Assembly (NCBI GenBank): GCA_033065855.1
Contig: JAVXUO010001690.1
Span: forward strand, 62,001 to 126,000
Length of the DNA stretch: 64,000 bases
Source of the DNA: Escallonia rubra
Lineage: Eukaryota; Streptophyta; Magnoliopsida; Escalloniales; Escalloniaceae
Reading direction: 5' to 3'
This document shows positions 1 through 10,559 of the stretch, piece by piece. A program made the position numbers and the translations under genes. Under the pieces are notes generated by a model. The model was not told the DNA's origin and ran no database searches. It saw only the letters and a list, made by a program, of their open reading frames with translations. Numbering within the stretch: the stretch's first letter is position 1; every line of letters starts with the position of its first letter.

Positions 1-300
1 CCCCGCCCCCACTCCGAACCGCAACTTGCGGTTCTCTGAGACTACTTTTTTCTTGATGGCCCCCACCCCCCACCCCCCCCCCGAACCGCAACAAGGGGTT
101 GCGGTTCTCTATGCCGTGGCTCCCACCCCCGAACCGCAACAAGGGGTTGCGGTTCTCTGTGCCGTGGGCCCCCACCCCCGTGGGCCCCCACCCCCCCCCC
201 GAACCGCAACTTGCGGTTCTCTGAGACTATTTTTTTTCTTCGTGGCCCCCAGCCCCCAGCCCCTTCCTCCCCCACCCCCGAACCGCAACAAGGCGTAATT
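1..300. repeat. Palindrome array, left part of element A
   Basis: This G/C-skewed DNA (runs of CCCCCACCCCC on this strand) carries repeated hairpin units of the form GAACCGCAAC-spacer-GTTGCGGTTC, at roughly 17-37, 91-116, 130-155 and 199-220. Some have the long spacer (AAGGG) and some a very short one (CGCAACTTGCGG). The array is the mirror image of 9900-10215 in copy B. Long proline/glycine-rich open frames occur on both strands, but they are by-products of the repeat and not genes. Confidence 0.85.
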
Positions 301-1330
301 GTTGCTAAAGGCGTAATTGTCACTAAAGGTGAAAATTAATTAGACAATTTTTCACGAATTTATAAAAAATAGCTAGAGCTAGATTTTGCCAAAGTACAAA
401 AAATAGACCCTAGTTATTTTTAAAAGATCTGTATCAGGGAAAATTTTTAAATTTTTCCAAAGACTGGAAAGGGGTTAACTGATACGCGGAACCTTGTAAC
501 TTTGCAGTGTAATTTAAAATATCAAACTAGCGCGATTTCGAGCGAAACTTTTATGATAACCCTAGAATGTTGGGAAGTTCCATTTCCCAGGAATTCGGGC
601 AATTCTGAAGCCGTTACCTATTTTTTTGGCCGAACGGGTTTTTAATCGCTCGATCCGGACACCGGTTCGGGATTTTTGGGCGAAAAATCCCGAAAAATAC
701 TTTTTCGATAATGAATGAATTCAGGAAGCCTGAAATAGCATTTTAAAGCACTTTTGAGATTTTCTGAAACCAGGGGGCATTTTTGGTAATTTGCCACCCT
801 GAGAGTGGTGTTTTGGTAATTTTCCCGGTAAAGTTTTTCAAAGGACTTCTTAATCCAGAAATGTAAGTAAAACACCTGAAATGTTATTTTGAAGCTGACT
901 GCGGGGCGTTAGGGTGCTAATGATGCCCCGGGGGCATTTCGGTAATTTGTCGCTCAGCGGGGGTATTTTGGTAATTTAACATTGTAAAATTTTTCGACTT
1001 ACTTTTAGTTCGGGAAGGGGTGTAAGACACCCGGAAAGTTATTTTTTCAATTGTTCTGAGATGTTTGTTGGGGCGATGGCTGTCAGGGGGTATTTTGCAT
1101 AAGTTGGGGGTGTTTTGGTAACTTTCCCCCTTAAAATACCCTGAGGAAATATTTGGTATATAATTGACGTAATACCTTTAAAAAGTGGTTTTTTAAAGCG
1201 AGTTTGTGGAGTTGGTAGTGTTGCAGACATCGGGGGGGGGTATATTGGTAAATTGTCACGTTGGCTCTAAATTTTAGAAAAATAGAGTAATTAAGCATTC
1301 AGAGCGGTGGGAAGTGAGGAATTGTTTTAA
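301..1330. repeat. Subterminal block of element A
   Basis: Non-coding and mirror image to 8885-9895 in B. It contains short recurring motifs of the type GGGGGCATTTTGGTAATTT at about 770-800, 925-975 and 1085-1130, and a segment near 600-700 (GGCCGAACGGG...GGACACCGGTTCGGG). That segment reappears in the opposite orientation at 5155-5230, 5770-5830, 9530-9580 and 10760-10815. These internal repeats are part of the long terminal region of this MULE family. Confidence 0.75.
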
Positions 1331-1461
1331 TACATTTAAATAATGAGATAATGACTATTGCTAACCCGTTGGTAAGCTAGGTTTAAGATACTGTTTTATT
1401 TTTGGAATGTATATATTATGGACGTTAAGTTGGTTTACGATTATATTTTGTTCTTAGAGAT

Positions 1462-2694
1462 ATGGATTTCAACCCCGGACCTCATGATACATCAATCCTA
1501 TACGATGACGATGACCACGTCGCGAGGTACGTATTTGACGGTGTCGATAGGGGTGTTTTCGAAACAATTCAAAGCACAACTCACCTCGAAGAGTGGGTAC
1601 TGAACGAGGAACAAATACAACTATTACACCGTCAAAATTTGGCCATGTTCACCGATCCCGGGATTTTGTCTCGGCATGACGATTGCCTTATATCCGCTCT
1701 AGTTGAACGATGGAGGGGCGATACGAACTCATTTCACTTCCGGTTTGGTGAAATGACTATTACATTAGAGGACGTCAGATTTATACTTGGAATCCCATGT
1801 CACGGCAAACCCATTACTTGGAGCAAAACGTCTGCATCCATATTAAAGATGGCTAGGCAGTATTTCCCGGGAATCCCGAGGGAAGCTCTTACGTCTAATG
1901 GCATAAAACTTAAATGGCTGAGAGAGCAGTACGGCGTGCTACCGGATGAATACACTCCTCATGATTTCGTGACGTATACGAAGGCATTCCTTCTGTATAT
2001 TATTGAAGCCATATTACTTCCGACGCATTCGAAAAACACGGTGCATCCGAAGTATATGGTGTTCTTGGAGGATCTTGAGGAGGTATACTCGTATTCGTGG
2101 GGTTCAGCTGTTCTTGCGCACCTATATCGAGCACTGCATAAGGCTACGAGATTGGATGCCAAGTCTATTGCCGCCTGCCTGACTCTATTACAGGTATGAG
2201 CATTTATATTCTTGTTTTGACGTGTCAAAGTATTCGTGATTATTTACTAATTCCATATAATGTTTGCATTCACAGGTTTGGTCTTACGAGAGGCTACCCA
2301 CGGGACGTCCACAACCGCGGGAATATTATGATGACCAGTGGCCTAGGGTGTGGGCCTGAGGGCCCGGGAGACCAACCGGAAGAGACGGGTAAACCCTCAC
2401 CACCATCTACAGTTCTATCGGGGGGAACTAGATATGCTGGATGCACCCCAGGTGACGTGGCAGCCATACGGCAAGGTGATGCATCAGTTGGATGAGTATT
2501 GTTGGCAACTTCCGGTAGTCGCTCAACGCCTGACGCGTACAACTCTCAGCCCCAGAGTCAGGGCCTGGGGGAGCCGTCTAGTCGCTTGCCTTCTTACGCG
2601 TCTTCACCGTAGAGCTATGAATTCTGGGAGCCGTATAGTCGCTTGCCTCCTGACGCGTACGACTCTCAGCGCCAGAGTCAGGTTCCCCAAGTAG
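1462..2694 (+). pseudogene. Plant mobile domain (PMD, aminotransferase-like) gene of element A, broken in exon 2
   Basis: Exon 1 (1462-2193) encodes about 244 residues with the PMD signature: a WRGDTNSFHF segment followed by GEMTITLEDVRFILGIPCHGKPI, and later a conserved ...LTLLQ/VWSYERLP junction across the intron. The intron is 2194-2275 (GT...AG), and exon 2 starts in frame with VWSYERLPTGRP. A stop at 2357-2359 ends the frame. B lacks this stop and reads on into NRKRRVNPHNHLQFYRGELD. In A that sequence is found in another frame (2350-2694). PMD proteins are found in plant transposons and as host silencing factors (the MAIL1/MAIN family). Here the gene lies inside a MULE, convergent with its transposase, so I read it as element cargo. 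A further open stretch (2764-3042) may be its tail and runs antisense through the transposase 3' end. Confidence 0.8.
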
Positions 2695-2890
2695 GAAGCA
2701 AGGCCTCGCGCCCAAGTCTGGTCGGACAAAAGACAAGCGACGAAGCCATTAAGGCCGGACAAGATGGGTTGGATCGACCGGCACTACTTCGGGCATGAGT
2801 CTGTCGATTCAACAGACTTTCCTCTTGCGACATTCATAGGTCATGAGGATATCAGAACGTTGGCACTGGAGACAGATATTTCAAATTTTG

Positions 2891-4769
2891 TCATGAATGC
2901 TTACATAGATCTGCTCCGGATTGCTCGAAATCGACTGAAACATTGGGCACGTAAGGAATGTGACCGTGGACTCTATTGGCTTCCTTCGTCCACCGATCCA
3001 AGATATACTCTGGAGGGATTTCACGAGCATTCTTGGCGCTAAAAAACCTCAACGCGTGTCGACAGAGTATACCTTTATGCTCAAACAGTTGACAGTTGCA
3101 ACTAACACCCCCGGTCTCCATACACACTGCTACGGTAAAATGTCTTCTGTTCTTCGGAGCCGACGAAGAGCACGGATTGGCAAAATTCGTCACATTTGTC
3201 AAAGCATAAACCTTGAGATATCTGTTGCATAGCTCGCGCAACTTTGTCATGCTATATTGATTCGACTTTAGTAGTTCATCCTGAAACTGTCTAAACATTT
3301 CCTTGGTATAGACTTGAGCCGCATGAGCCTCCAAAGGTGAAAAAACTAATATTTGTCTTTCTCTGTAAACTGTAGCCGCGTCGGCTTCTCTCTCAAGGTG
3401 AAATTGCCTGTCAAGGGCTTTCTGCATCTCTAGTACGAAATTTCTTATACTTGAAGAAGAGCGTACGTACCCATCAAAGAATGAATTCATACCTTCGCTT
3501 CTCGAGGTCGTAGTCATTCCGGCTGCAAAATTTTTTTTGGTGTAGGCACCGATCCACTGTGTCCTGATCTCATACAACGCTTGCAGCCATTCATGACTGT
3601 GCAAATAGTAGTCATCCATTAACTTGGCCCACCTCTCCTCGAACACGTCTACCGTCAACGATTTCTTCACACATGTATTAAAGTCACTCTTAAATGTCGG
3701 ATGGTTTGCATATACATTGTGAAGCCGTTCGGGATATTTGTTGCTTATGTGCCATGTGCACAGGCCATGGTGAGTATCTGGAAGGACCTTAGCGATTGCA
3801 TTTTTCATTGCCAGATCTTGGTCGGTGATGATGGTCTTTGGAGGAATATGATACATTGCTTCAAGCCACGTTTCAAATAACCACGTAAATGACTCTTCCG
3901 TCTCATCCCTAAGCAGGGCAAAGCCAAACAAGATTGACTGATAGTGGTGGTTCACCCCGGTGAACGGCGCAAAAGGCATAGAGTACTTATTTGTGCGGTA
4001 TGTGGTGTCAAACGTCACAACATCGCCAAAATTTTGGTAAGCAGCTCTAGAACGGGCATCCGACCAAAATATATTAGTAATGCGGTTCTCGTCATCCAGT
4101 TGGAGACTATAGAAAAAGCCAGAATTCTCACTCTGAAGGCGCCTGAAGATATCAAGTGTAGCTTGAGAATCACTCCTACAGGAAGACTCTCTCCTCTGAG
4201 CACGAAATTCATTTCGTAGGTCTACTTCGTTGAAGTTCAACTTGTCAACCCCCCCCCCCCAAGCCCGGCTTGAGAAAACCCCAATCTTTTTCGAAGGTTG
4301 AATTTTAGCCTCGGCCATTGTAAATATCAGTTCTCTGTGTGCCGCGACGCGCTTATTTCTCGGTGCTGATGAATTTGACCAATCCTATTAGGGGTCATCA
4401 ACTGATGGTTATGGCTCAACTCCACTCCCGTCACAACCCAATGGTTTTCATTTTTTTTTTTTTTTTCATACACATGGGCCTTGTGGCCGTTACTCGGAAA
4501 TGTGTCCCGTCTTCTTTGTCTTGATGGCCCTTCGTCACTAATTCGAACAACCGGGGGTACATGCGGGCTCCTCTATGACACTCAAATAGTCTTCCACAAA
4601 TTTGATCTGTATTGGCCCGTTTTCTAGTCGTCTTAATTCTAATACCGAAACCTATCGTTTTCGAATATGCTCTATAGTATGCTTCAACTTCGTCCAGTGT
4701 TTGATAAACTTGACCCAAGTAAGGTGGATCAGAATCTTCACAAAAAATATTTCCTCCAGTTGCATCCAT
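2891..4769 (-). pseudogene. FAR1-type MULE transposase of element A, frameshifted in its N-terminal third
   Basis: The start is at 4769 (MDATGGN), just after a polypyrimidine-AG acceptor, suggesting a 5'-UTR intron as in element C. The first piece (4769-4431) carries the FAR1 DNA-binding domain (YYRAYSKTIGFGIRIKTTR, ECHRG). An 18-base T run at about 4449-4466 breaks the frame, another single-base shift lies near 4325, and a run of ten C sits at about 4250. From 4318 a 475-residue frame gives the MULE domain. Counting from that frame's start, D104 (VTFDTTYRTNKY), D166 (ITDQDLAM) and E275 (SRSEGMN) form the likely DDE triad. The SWIM zinc finger CNC...GILCRH is complete. It is very similar to element C's intact protein, so only small indels in homopolymers separate it from an open gene. 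The stop at 2891 falls inside an opposing open frame. Confidence 0.85.
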
Positions 4770-4859
4770 ATTTATACTGAAATCTAAAAAATAAAAATTA
4801 TATCATTCTCAACAAGTCATAGAATTAAATAAAATATGTATAAAAATTATTTCCTGCAG

Positions 4860-6732
4860 TTGTGTGGAAACTTTTGACAGGAAAATTACCAAAATACCCC
4901 CGATGAGCGGCAAATAACCGAAATGCCCCCGGGGTTCATTATCACCCACTCCGAACCCCAAATCAGCTTCAAAACAGCCTTTCAGGTGTTTTACTTAGGT
5001 TTCTGGACAAAAAAGTCGTTTGGAAAACTTAACATTGTAGAATTACCAAAATACCCCTATCGGGGTGGCAAATTACCGAAATGCCCCCTGGCATCGAAAA
5101 ATCTCAAAAGTGCTTTGAAATGCTATTTTAAGCTTCCTGAATTCATTCTTGATCTAAAAAGTATTTTTCGGGATTTTTTGCCCAAAAATCTCGAACCGGT
5201 GTCTGGATCGAGCGCTTAAAACCCCGTTCGGCCAAAAAAATAGCTAACGACATCGGAATGGCGCAAATTCTGGGGAAACGGAACTTCCCAACATCCTAGG
5301 GTTCTCATTAAAGTTCCGCGCGAAATTGCGTTAGCTTGATATTTTAAATTACATTGCAAAGTTACAACGTTCCCCGTATCAGTTGACCCCTTTCCAGCCT
5401 ATGGAAACATCTCAGAACAACTTTAAAATAACTTTTCGGGTGTCTTACACCCATTCCCGAACTAAAGGCCAATAGGAAAATTTTGACAAGAAAATTACCG
5501 AAATGCCCCCGTTGGGCGGCAAATTACCGAAACGCCCCCGGGGGTTCAATATCATGCTATATTGTCGTGCAACTTTTAGGTGTTTGACTTAACTTTCTGA
5601 AAATTATAGTCGTTCTAGACTTAACAGTGTAGAATTAGCAAAATACCCCTCTCGGGGTGGCAAATTACCGAAATGCCCCCTGACATCGAAAAATCTCAAA
5701 AGTGCTTTGAAATGCTATTTTAAGCTTCCTGAATTCATTCTTGATCTAAAAAGTATTTTACAAAAGTTTCACCCAAAAATCCGGAACCGGTGTCCGGATC
5801 GAGCGCTTAAAAGCCCGTTCGGCCAAAAAAATAGCTAACGACATCGGAATGGCGCAAATTCCGGGGAAACGGAACTTCCCAACATCCTAGGGTTCTCATA
5901 AAAGTTTCGCGCGAAATTGCGGTAGTTTGATATTTTAAATTATACTGCGAAATTACAAGGTTCCCTGTATCAGTTGACCCCTTTCCAGTCCAGGGAAAAT
6001 CTGAAAGTTTTCCCTGATATACATCTTTTAAAAATAACTAGGGTCTTTTTTTTTTGTACTTTGACAAAATCTAGCTCTAACTATTTTTTATAAATTCGTG
6101 AAAAATCCAAATTTTTACGCCCTAAAAAAATGACTATTTTTTGACTTCGAATGAATATTCGCTAATAAACGCTAGTTCAATCCCTAATTTCAAACTCTCA
6201 AAAAACACGAATTTTAGACTATGGTAAGAACAATTTAAGCTAAACACAATTTAAACAAATCATTGGTAAGAACAATTTGAAATTAACATTGAATTATAAG
6301 AAAATTCAAAATACTTACTTGTTTTAACTTGATATATTGCTCAAGAAAAATCCACCGATCTTCTAGCGTAATTTTTTTTGTAAGTGAGATATGGAGTATG
6401 AAGTGTGTGTTGGTAAAGATGATGGGGAGTGGAAGAAAGGGTTCGGGGAGAAGGGTTTATAAAGAGGAAAAAATGAGGGAGAGAGATGAAAGAAGGTAGA
6501 GAAAAAAGGAAAAAGGATGGGGAACCGGGCACGTGGCAGGGGGGCCGCAAAATGGGGGGGGGACCGCAACACCTTGTGTTGCGGTTTGGGCAGGGGGGCC
6601 ACGTGGCAGGCAGGAAGGGGGACCGCATGGTGGGTGGGTGGGTGTAAAAAAAATTAATGATACGGACCGCAACTAGGACTCCTAGTTGCGGTCCGGTGGA
6701 TATTATCCACCGGTAGACCCCGATCGGTCCCC
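4860..6732. repeat. Long right terminal region of element A
   Basis: Non-coding. It holds at least four short blocks of the type AAATTACCGAAATGCCCCC (about 4875-4935, 5040-5090, 5493-5545, 5630-5690) and two copies of a segment of about 200 bp (5100-5300 and 5690-5900, ending CTAGGGTTCTCAT). An AT-rich part follows, then a G-rich end with palindromes built on CCGCAAC/GTTGCGG (about 6571-6590 and 6664-6693). 5640-6732 matches 10600-11836 in the same orientation, which is expected if one is the right end of A and the other the left end of the inverted copy B. The last bases are ...CCGGTAGACCCCGATCGG plus TCCCC. Confidence 0.8.
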
Positions 6733-6738
6733 ATATAT

Positions 6739-7323
6739 GATGGGTACGTACGCTCTTCTTCAAGTATAAGAAATTTCGTACTAGAGATGCAGAAAGCCCT
6801 TGACAGGCAATTTCACCTTGAGAGAGAAGCCGACGCGGCTACAGTTTACAGAGAAAGACAAATATTAGTTTTTTCACCTTTGGAGGCTCATGCGGCTCAA
6901 GTCTATACCAAGGAAATGTTTAGACAGTTTCAGGATGAACTACTAAAGTCGAATCAATATAGCATGACAAAGTTGCGCGAGCTATGCAACAGATATCTCA
7001 AGGTTTATGCTTTGACAAATGTGACGAATTTTGCCAATCCGTGCTCTTCGTCGGCTCCGAAGAACAGAAGACATTTTACCGTAGCAGTGTGTATGGAGAC
7101 CGGGGGTGTTAGTTGCAACTGTCAACTGTTTGAGCATAAAGGTATACTCTGTCGACACGCGTTGAGGTTTTTTAGCGCCAAGAATGCTCGTGAAATCCCT
7201 CCAGAGTATATCTTGGATCGGTGGACGAAGGAAGCCAATAGAGTCCACGGTCACATTCCTTACGTGCCCAATGTTTCAGTTGATTTCGAGCAATCTGGAG
7301 CAGATCTATGTAAGCGTTCATGA
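6739..7323 (+). pseudogene. 3' fragment of FAR1-type MULE transposase (element B)
   Basis: Opens at the A/B junction. The first in-frame Met is at 6787 (MQKALDRQFHLERE) and the frame runs 178 residues to the stop at 7323. It is almost identical to the last part of A's protein and contains the complete SWIM finger (CNCQLFEHKGILCRH). It lacks the FAR1 DNA-binding domain and all three catalytic residues, so it cannot be an active transposase. The final residues differ slightly from A (CKRS instead of CKHS). Confidence 0.85.
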
Positions 7324-8751
7324 CAAATTTTGAAATATCTGTCTCCGGCGCCAACGTTCTGATATCCTCATGACCTAGGAATGTCGCAAGAGGAAAGTAT
7401 GTTGAATCGGTAGACTCATGCCTGAAGTAGTGTCGGTCGATCCAACCCATCTTGTCCCGCCTCAATGGCTTCGTCGCTTGTCCTTTGTCCGACCGGATGC
7501 TTGGGCGTGAGGCCTGGATTCCTACTTGGGGAACCTGACTCTGGTGCTGAGAGTCATACGCGTCAGGAGGCAAGCGACTATACGGCTCCCAGAATTCATA
7601 GCTCTGCGGCGAAGACGCGTCAGAAGGCAAGCGACTAGACGGCTCCCTCAGGCCCTGACTCTGGGGCTAAGAGATGTACGCGTCAGGCGTTGAGCGACTA
7701 CCGGAAGTTCCCAACAATACTCATCTAATTGATGCATCACCTTGTCGTATGGCTGCCACGTCACCTGGGGTGCATCCAGCATATCTAATTCCCCCCGATA
7801 GAACTGTAGATGGTTGTGAGGGTTTACCCGTCTCTTCCGGTTGGTCTCCGGCCCCCAGACCGACACCCTAGGCCACTCCTCATCGGAATATTCCCGCGGT
7901 TGTGGACGTCCCGTGGGTAGCCTCTCGTAAGACCAAACCTGTGAATGCAAACATTATATGGAATTAGTAAATAATCACGAATACTTTGACACGTCAAAAC
8001 AAGAATATAAATGCTCATACCTGTAATAGAGTCAGGCAGGCGGCAATAGACTTGGCATCCAATCTCGTAGCCTTATGCAGTGCTCGATATAGGTGCGCAA
8101 GAACAGTCGAACCCCACGAATACGAGTATACCTCCTCATGATCCTCCAGAACACCATATACTTCGGATGCACCGTGTTTTTCGAATGCGTCGGAAGTAAT
8201 ATGGCTTCAATAATATACAGAAGGAATGCCTTCGTATACGTCACGAAATCATGAGGAGTGTATTCATCCGGTAGCACGCCGTACTGCTCTCTCAGCCATT
8301 TAAGTTTTATGCCATTAGACGTAAGAGCTTCCCTCGGGATTCCCGGGAAATACTGCCTAGCCATCTTTAATATGGATGCAGACGTTTTGCTCCAAGTAAT
8401 GGGTTTGCCGTGACATGGGATTCCAAGTATAAATCTGACGTCCTCTAATGTAATAGTCATTTCACCAAACCGGAAGTGAAATGAGTTCGTCTCGCCCCTC
8501 CATCGTTCAACTAGAGCGGATATAAGGCAATCGTCATGCCGAGACAAAATCCCGGGATCGGTGAACATGGCCAAATTTTGACGGTGTAATAGTTGTATTT
8601 GTTCCTCGTTCAGTACCCACTCTTCGAGGTGAGTTGTGCTTTGAATTGTTTCCAAAACACCCCTATCGACACCGTCAAATACGTACCTCGCGACGTGGTC
8701 ATCGTCATCGTATAGGATTGATGTATCATGAGGTCCGGGGTTGAAATCCAT
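7172..8751 (-). pseudogene. Plant mobile domain gene of element B, broken in exon 1
   Basis: Exon 1 runs 8751-8021, the intron 8020-7939 (GT...AG on the minus strand) and exon 2 starts at 7938. Exon 1 matches A's up to about residue 195 (HPKYMVF). A one-base loss near 8140 then shifts the frame. Exon 2 is better than in A: VWSYERLPTGRPQPRE through NRKRRVNP and QFYRGELDML to a stop at 7648. A second open stretch (7630-7172) carries repeated SRLP.DA motifs and a GWIDRHYF segment. It ends antisense to the SWIM region of the transposase fragment, so the two frames share about 150 bp on opposite strands. Whether this tail is joined to the PMD protein by splicing or frameshift is inference. Confidence 0.75.
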
Positions 8752-8884
8752 ATCTCTAAGAACAAAATATAATCGTAAATCAACTTAACGTCCATAATAT
8801 TTACATTCCAAAAATATAACCGGATCTTAAACCTAGCTTACCAACGCGTTAGCAATAGTCATTATCTCATTATTTCAATGTATT

Positions 8885-9895
8885 AAAATAATTCCTCACT
8901 TCCCACCACTCTGAACGCTTAATTATTCTACTTCCCTAAAATTTAGAGCCGATAATTTACCAATATACCCCCCGATGGCCGCTACACCACCAACACCACA
9001 AAATCACTTTTAAAACCACTTTTTAAATGTATTACGTCAATTATATACCAAATATTTCCTCAGGGTATTTTAAGGGGGAAAGTTACCAAAACACCCCCAA
9101 CTTATGCAAAATACCCCCTGACAGCCATCGCCCCAACAAACATCTCAGAACAACTGGAAAAATAACTTTCCGGGTGTCTTACACCCCTTCCCGAACTAAA
9201 AGTAAGTCGAAAAATTTTACAATGTTAAATTACCAAAATACCCCCGCTGAGCGACAAATTACCGAAATGCCCCCGAGGCATCATTAGCACCCTAATGCCC
9301 CGAGATCAGCTTCAAAACAACATCTCAGGTGTTTTACTTACATTTCTGGACTAAAAAGTCATTTGAAAAACTTTACTGGGAAAATTACCAAAACACCCAT
9401 TTCGGGGTGGCAAATTACCAAAAATGCCCCATGGCTTAAGAAAATCTCAAAAGTACTTTAAAATGCTATTTTAAGCTTCCTGAATTCATACATGATCCAA
9501 AAAGTATTTTTCGAAATTTTACGACAAAAAAACCCAAACCGGTGTCCGGAACCAGCGATTAAAAGCCTGTTCGGCCAAAAAAATAGGTAACGGCTTCAGA
9601 ATTGCCCGAATTCCTGGGAAATCGAACTTCGAAATATCCTCCGGTTTTCATAAAAGTTTGGCGCAAAATCGCAATAGCTTGATATTTTAAATTACACTAC
9701 AAAGTTACAAGGTTCTGCGTATCAGTTAACCCCTTTCCAGTCATTGAAAAAAATCTGAAATTTTTACCTGATATTGATCTTTTGAAAATAACTAGGGTAT
9801 GTTTTTTACACTTTGGAAAAATCTAGCTCTAGCTATGTTTTATAAATTCGTGAAAAATTGTCTAATTAATTTTCACCTTTAGTGACAATTACGCC
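8885..9895. repeat. Subterminal block of element B
   Basis: Mirror image of 301-1330. Non-coding, with the same short ACCAAAATACCCCC and ACCGAAATGCCCCC motifs and a GGACACCGGTT-type segment, here reading AACCGGTGTCCGGAACC near 9538. It ends in AT-rich sequence shortly before the palindrome array. Confidence 0.75.
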
Positions 9896-9897
9896 TT

Positions 9898-10555
9898 TAG
9901 CAACAATTACGCCTTGTTGCGGTTCGGGGGTGGGGGAGGAAGGGGCTGGGGGCTGGGGGCCACGAAGAAAAAAGTAGTCTCAGAGAACCGCAAGTTGCGG
10001 TTCGGGGTGGGGGGTGGGGGCCCACGGGGGTGGGGGCCCACGGGGGTGGGGGCCACGGCACAGAGAACCGCAACCCCTTGTTGCGGTTCGGGGGTGGGAG
10101 CCACGGCACAGAGAACCGCAACCCCTTGTTGCGGTTCGGGGGTGGGGGTGGGGGGTGGGGGCCATCAAGAAAAAAGTAGTCTCAGAGAACCGCAAGTTGC
10201 GGTTCGGAGTGGGGGGTGGGGGCCCACGGGAACCGGGGGTGGGGGCCACGACACAGAAAGTTGCGGTTCGGTGGGGGTGGGGGCCCACGGGAACCGGGGT
10301 GGGGGGTGGGGGCCACGGTACAGTGAACCGCAACCTCTTGTTGCGGTTCGGGGGAGAGGAAGGGGGTGGGGGCCCACGGGGGTGGGGGAGGAAGGGGGTG
10401 GGGGATGGGGGCCACGAAGAAAAGGCAACTGCTTGTTGCGGTTCGGGCTGGGGGGTGAGGGGCCCACGGGAACCGCGGGGTGGGGGGTGGGGGCCACGTA
10501 AGAAAGAGAAAAGAAAAAAGGGCAGGGGGTGGGGGGCCACGAAAAAAAAGAAGAA
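9898..10555. repeat. Expanded palindrome array of element B
   Basis: G-rich on this strand, with at least eight hairpin units GAACCGCAAC-spacer-GTTGCGGTTC or shortened forms, separated by GGGGGTGGGGGCCACGG-type spacers. Two adjacent units near 10060-10140 repeat with a period of about 47-48 bp. Two spacer classes alternate: one contains GCACAGA and the other a GAAGAAAAAAGTAGTCTCA stretch. The many long proline/arginine/glycine frames on both strands come from the repeat and are not genes. The G runs could also form quadruplexes (inference). Confidence 0.85.
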
Positions 10556-10559
10556 GCGC

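Larger units (their letters stand above)
1..6732. mobile_element. Mutator-like element A (PMD gene plus FAR1/MULE transposase), left end outside window
   Basis: From left to right it holds a palindrome array, a subterminal block, a plus-strand PMD gene (1462-2694), a convergent minus-strand FAR1/MULE/SWIM transposase gene (2891-4769) and a long right terminal region (4860-6732). The right end is placed at 6732, where ...GATCGGTCCCC meets ATATAT, because the same end recurs at 11836 in copy B, also next to an (AT) run. Comparison with B predicts that A continues about 1.6 kb to the left of the window. Long terminal repeats and a MULE-domain transposase fit Mutator-like elements. PMD genes inside MULEs and gypsy elements are known in plants. 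The target duplication cannot be seen because the left end is missing. Confidence 0.85.

Noticed and set aside
1-300. CRISPR-like array of short palindromic repeats
   Set aside because: Repeats and spacers are degenerate and the spacers are themselves repetitive. The setting is a plant transposon with no cas genes.
2764-3042. Separate 92-residue gene GWIDRHYFGHES...
   Set aside because: Its second half is the antisense of the transposase SWIM region; it is kept only as a possible tail of the PMD gene.
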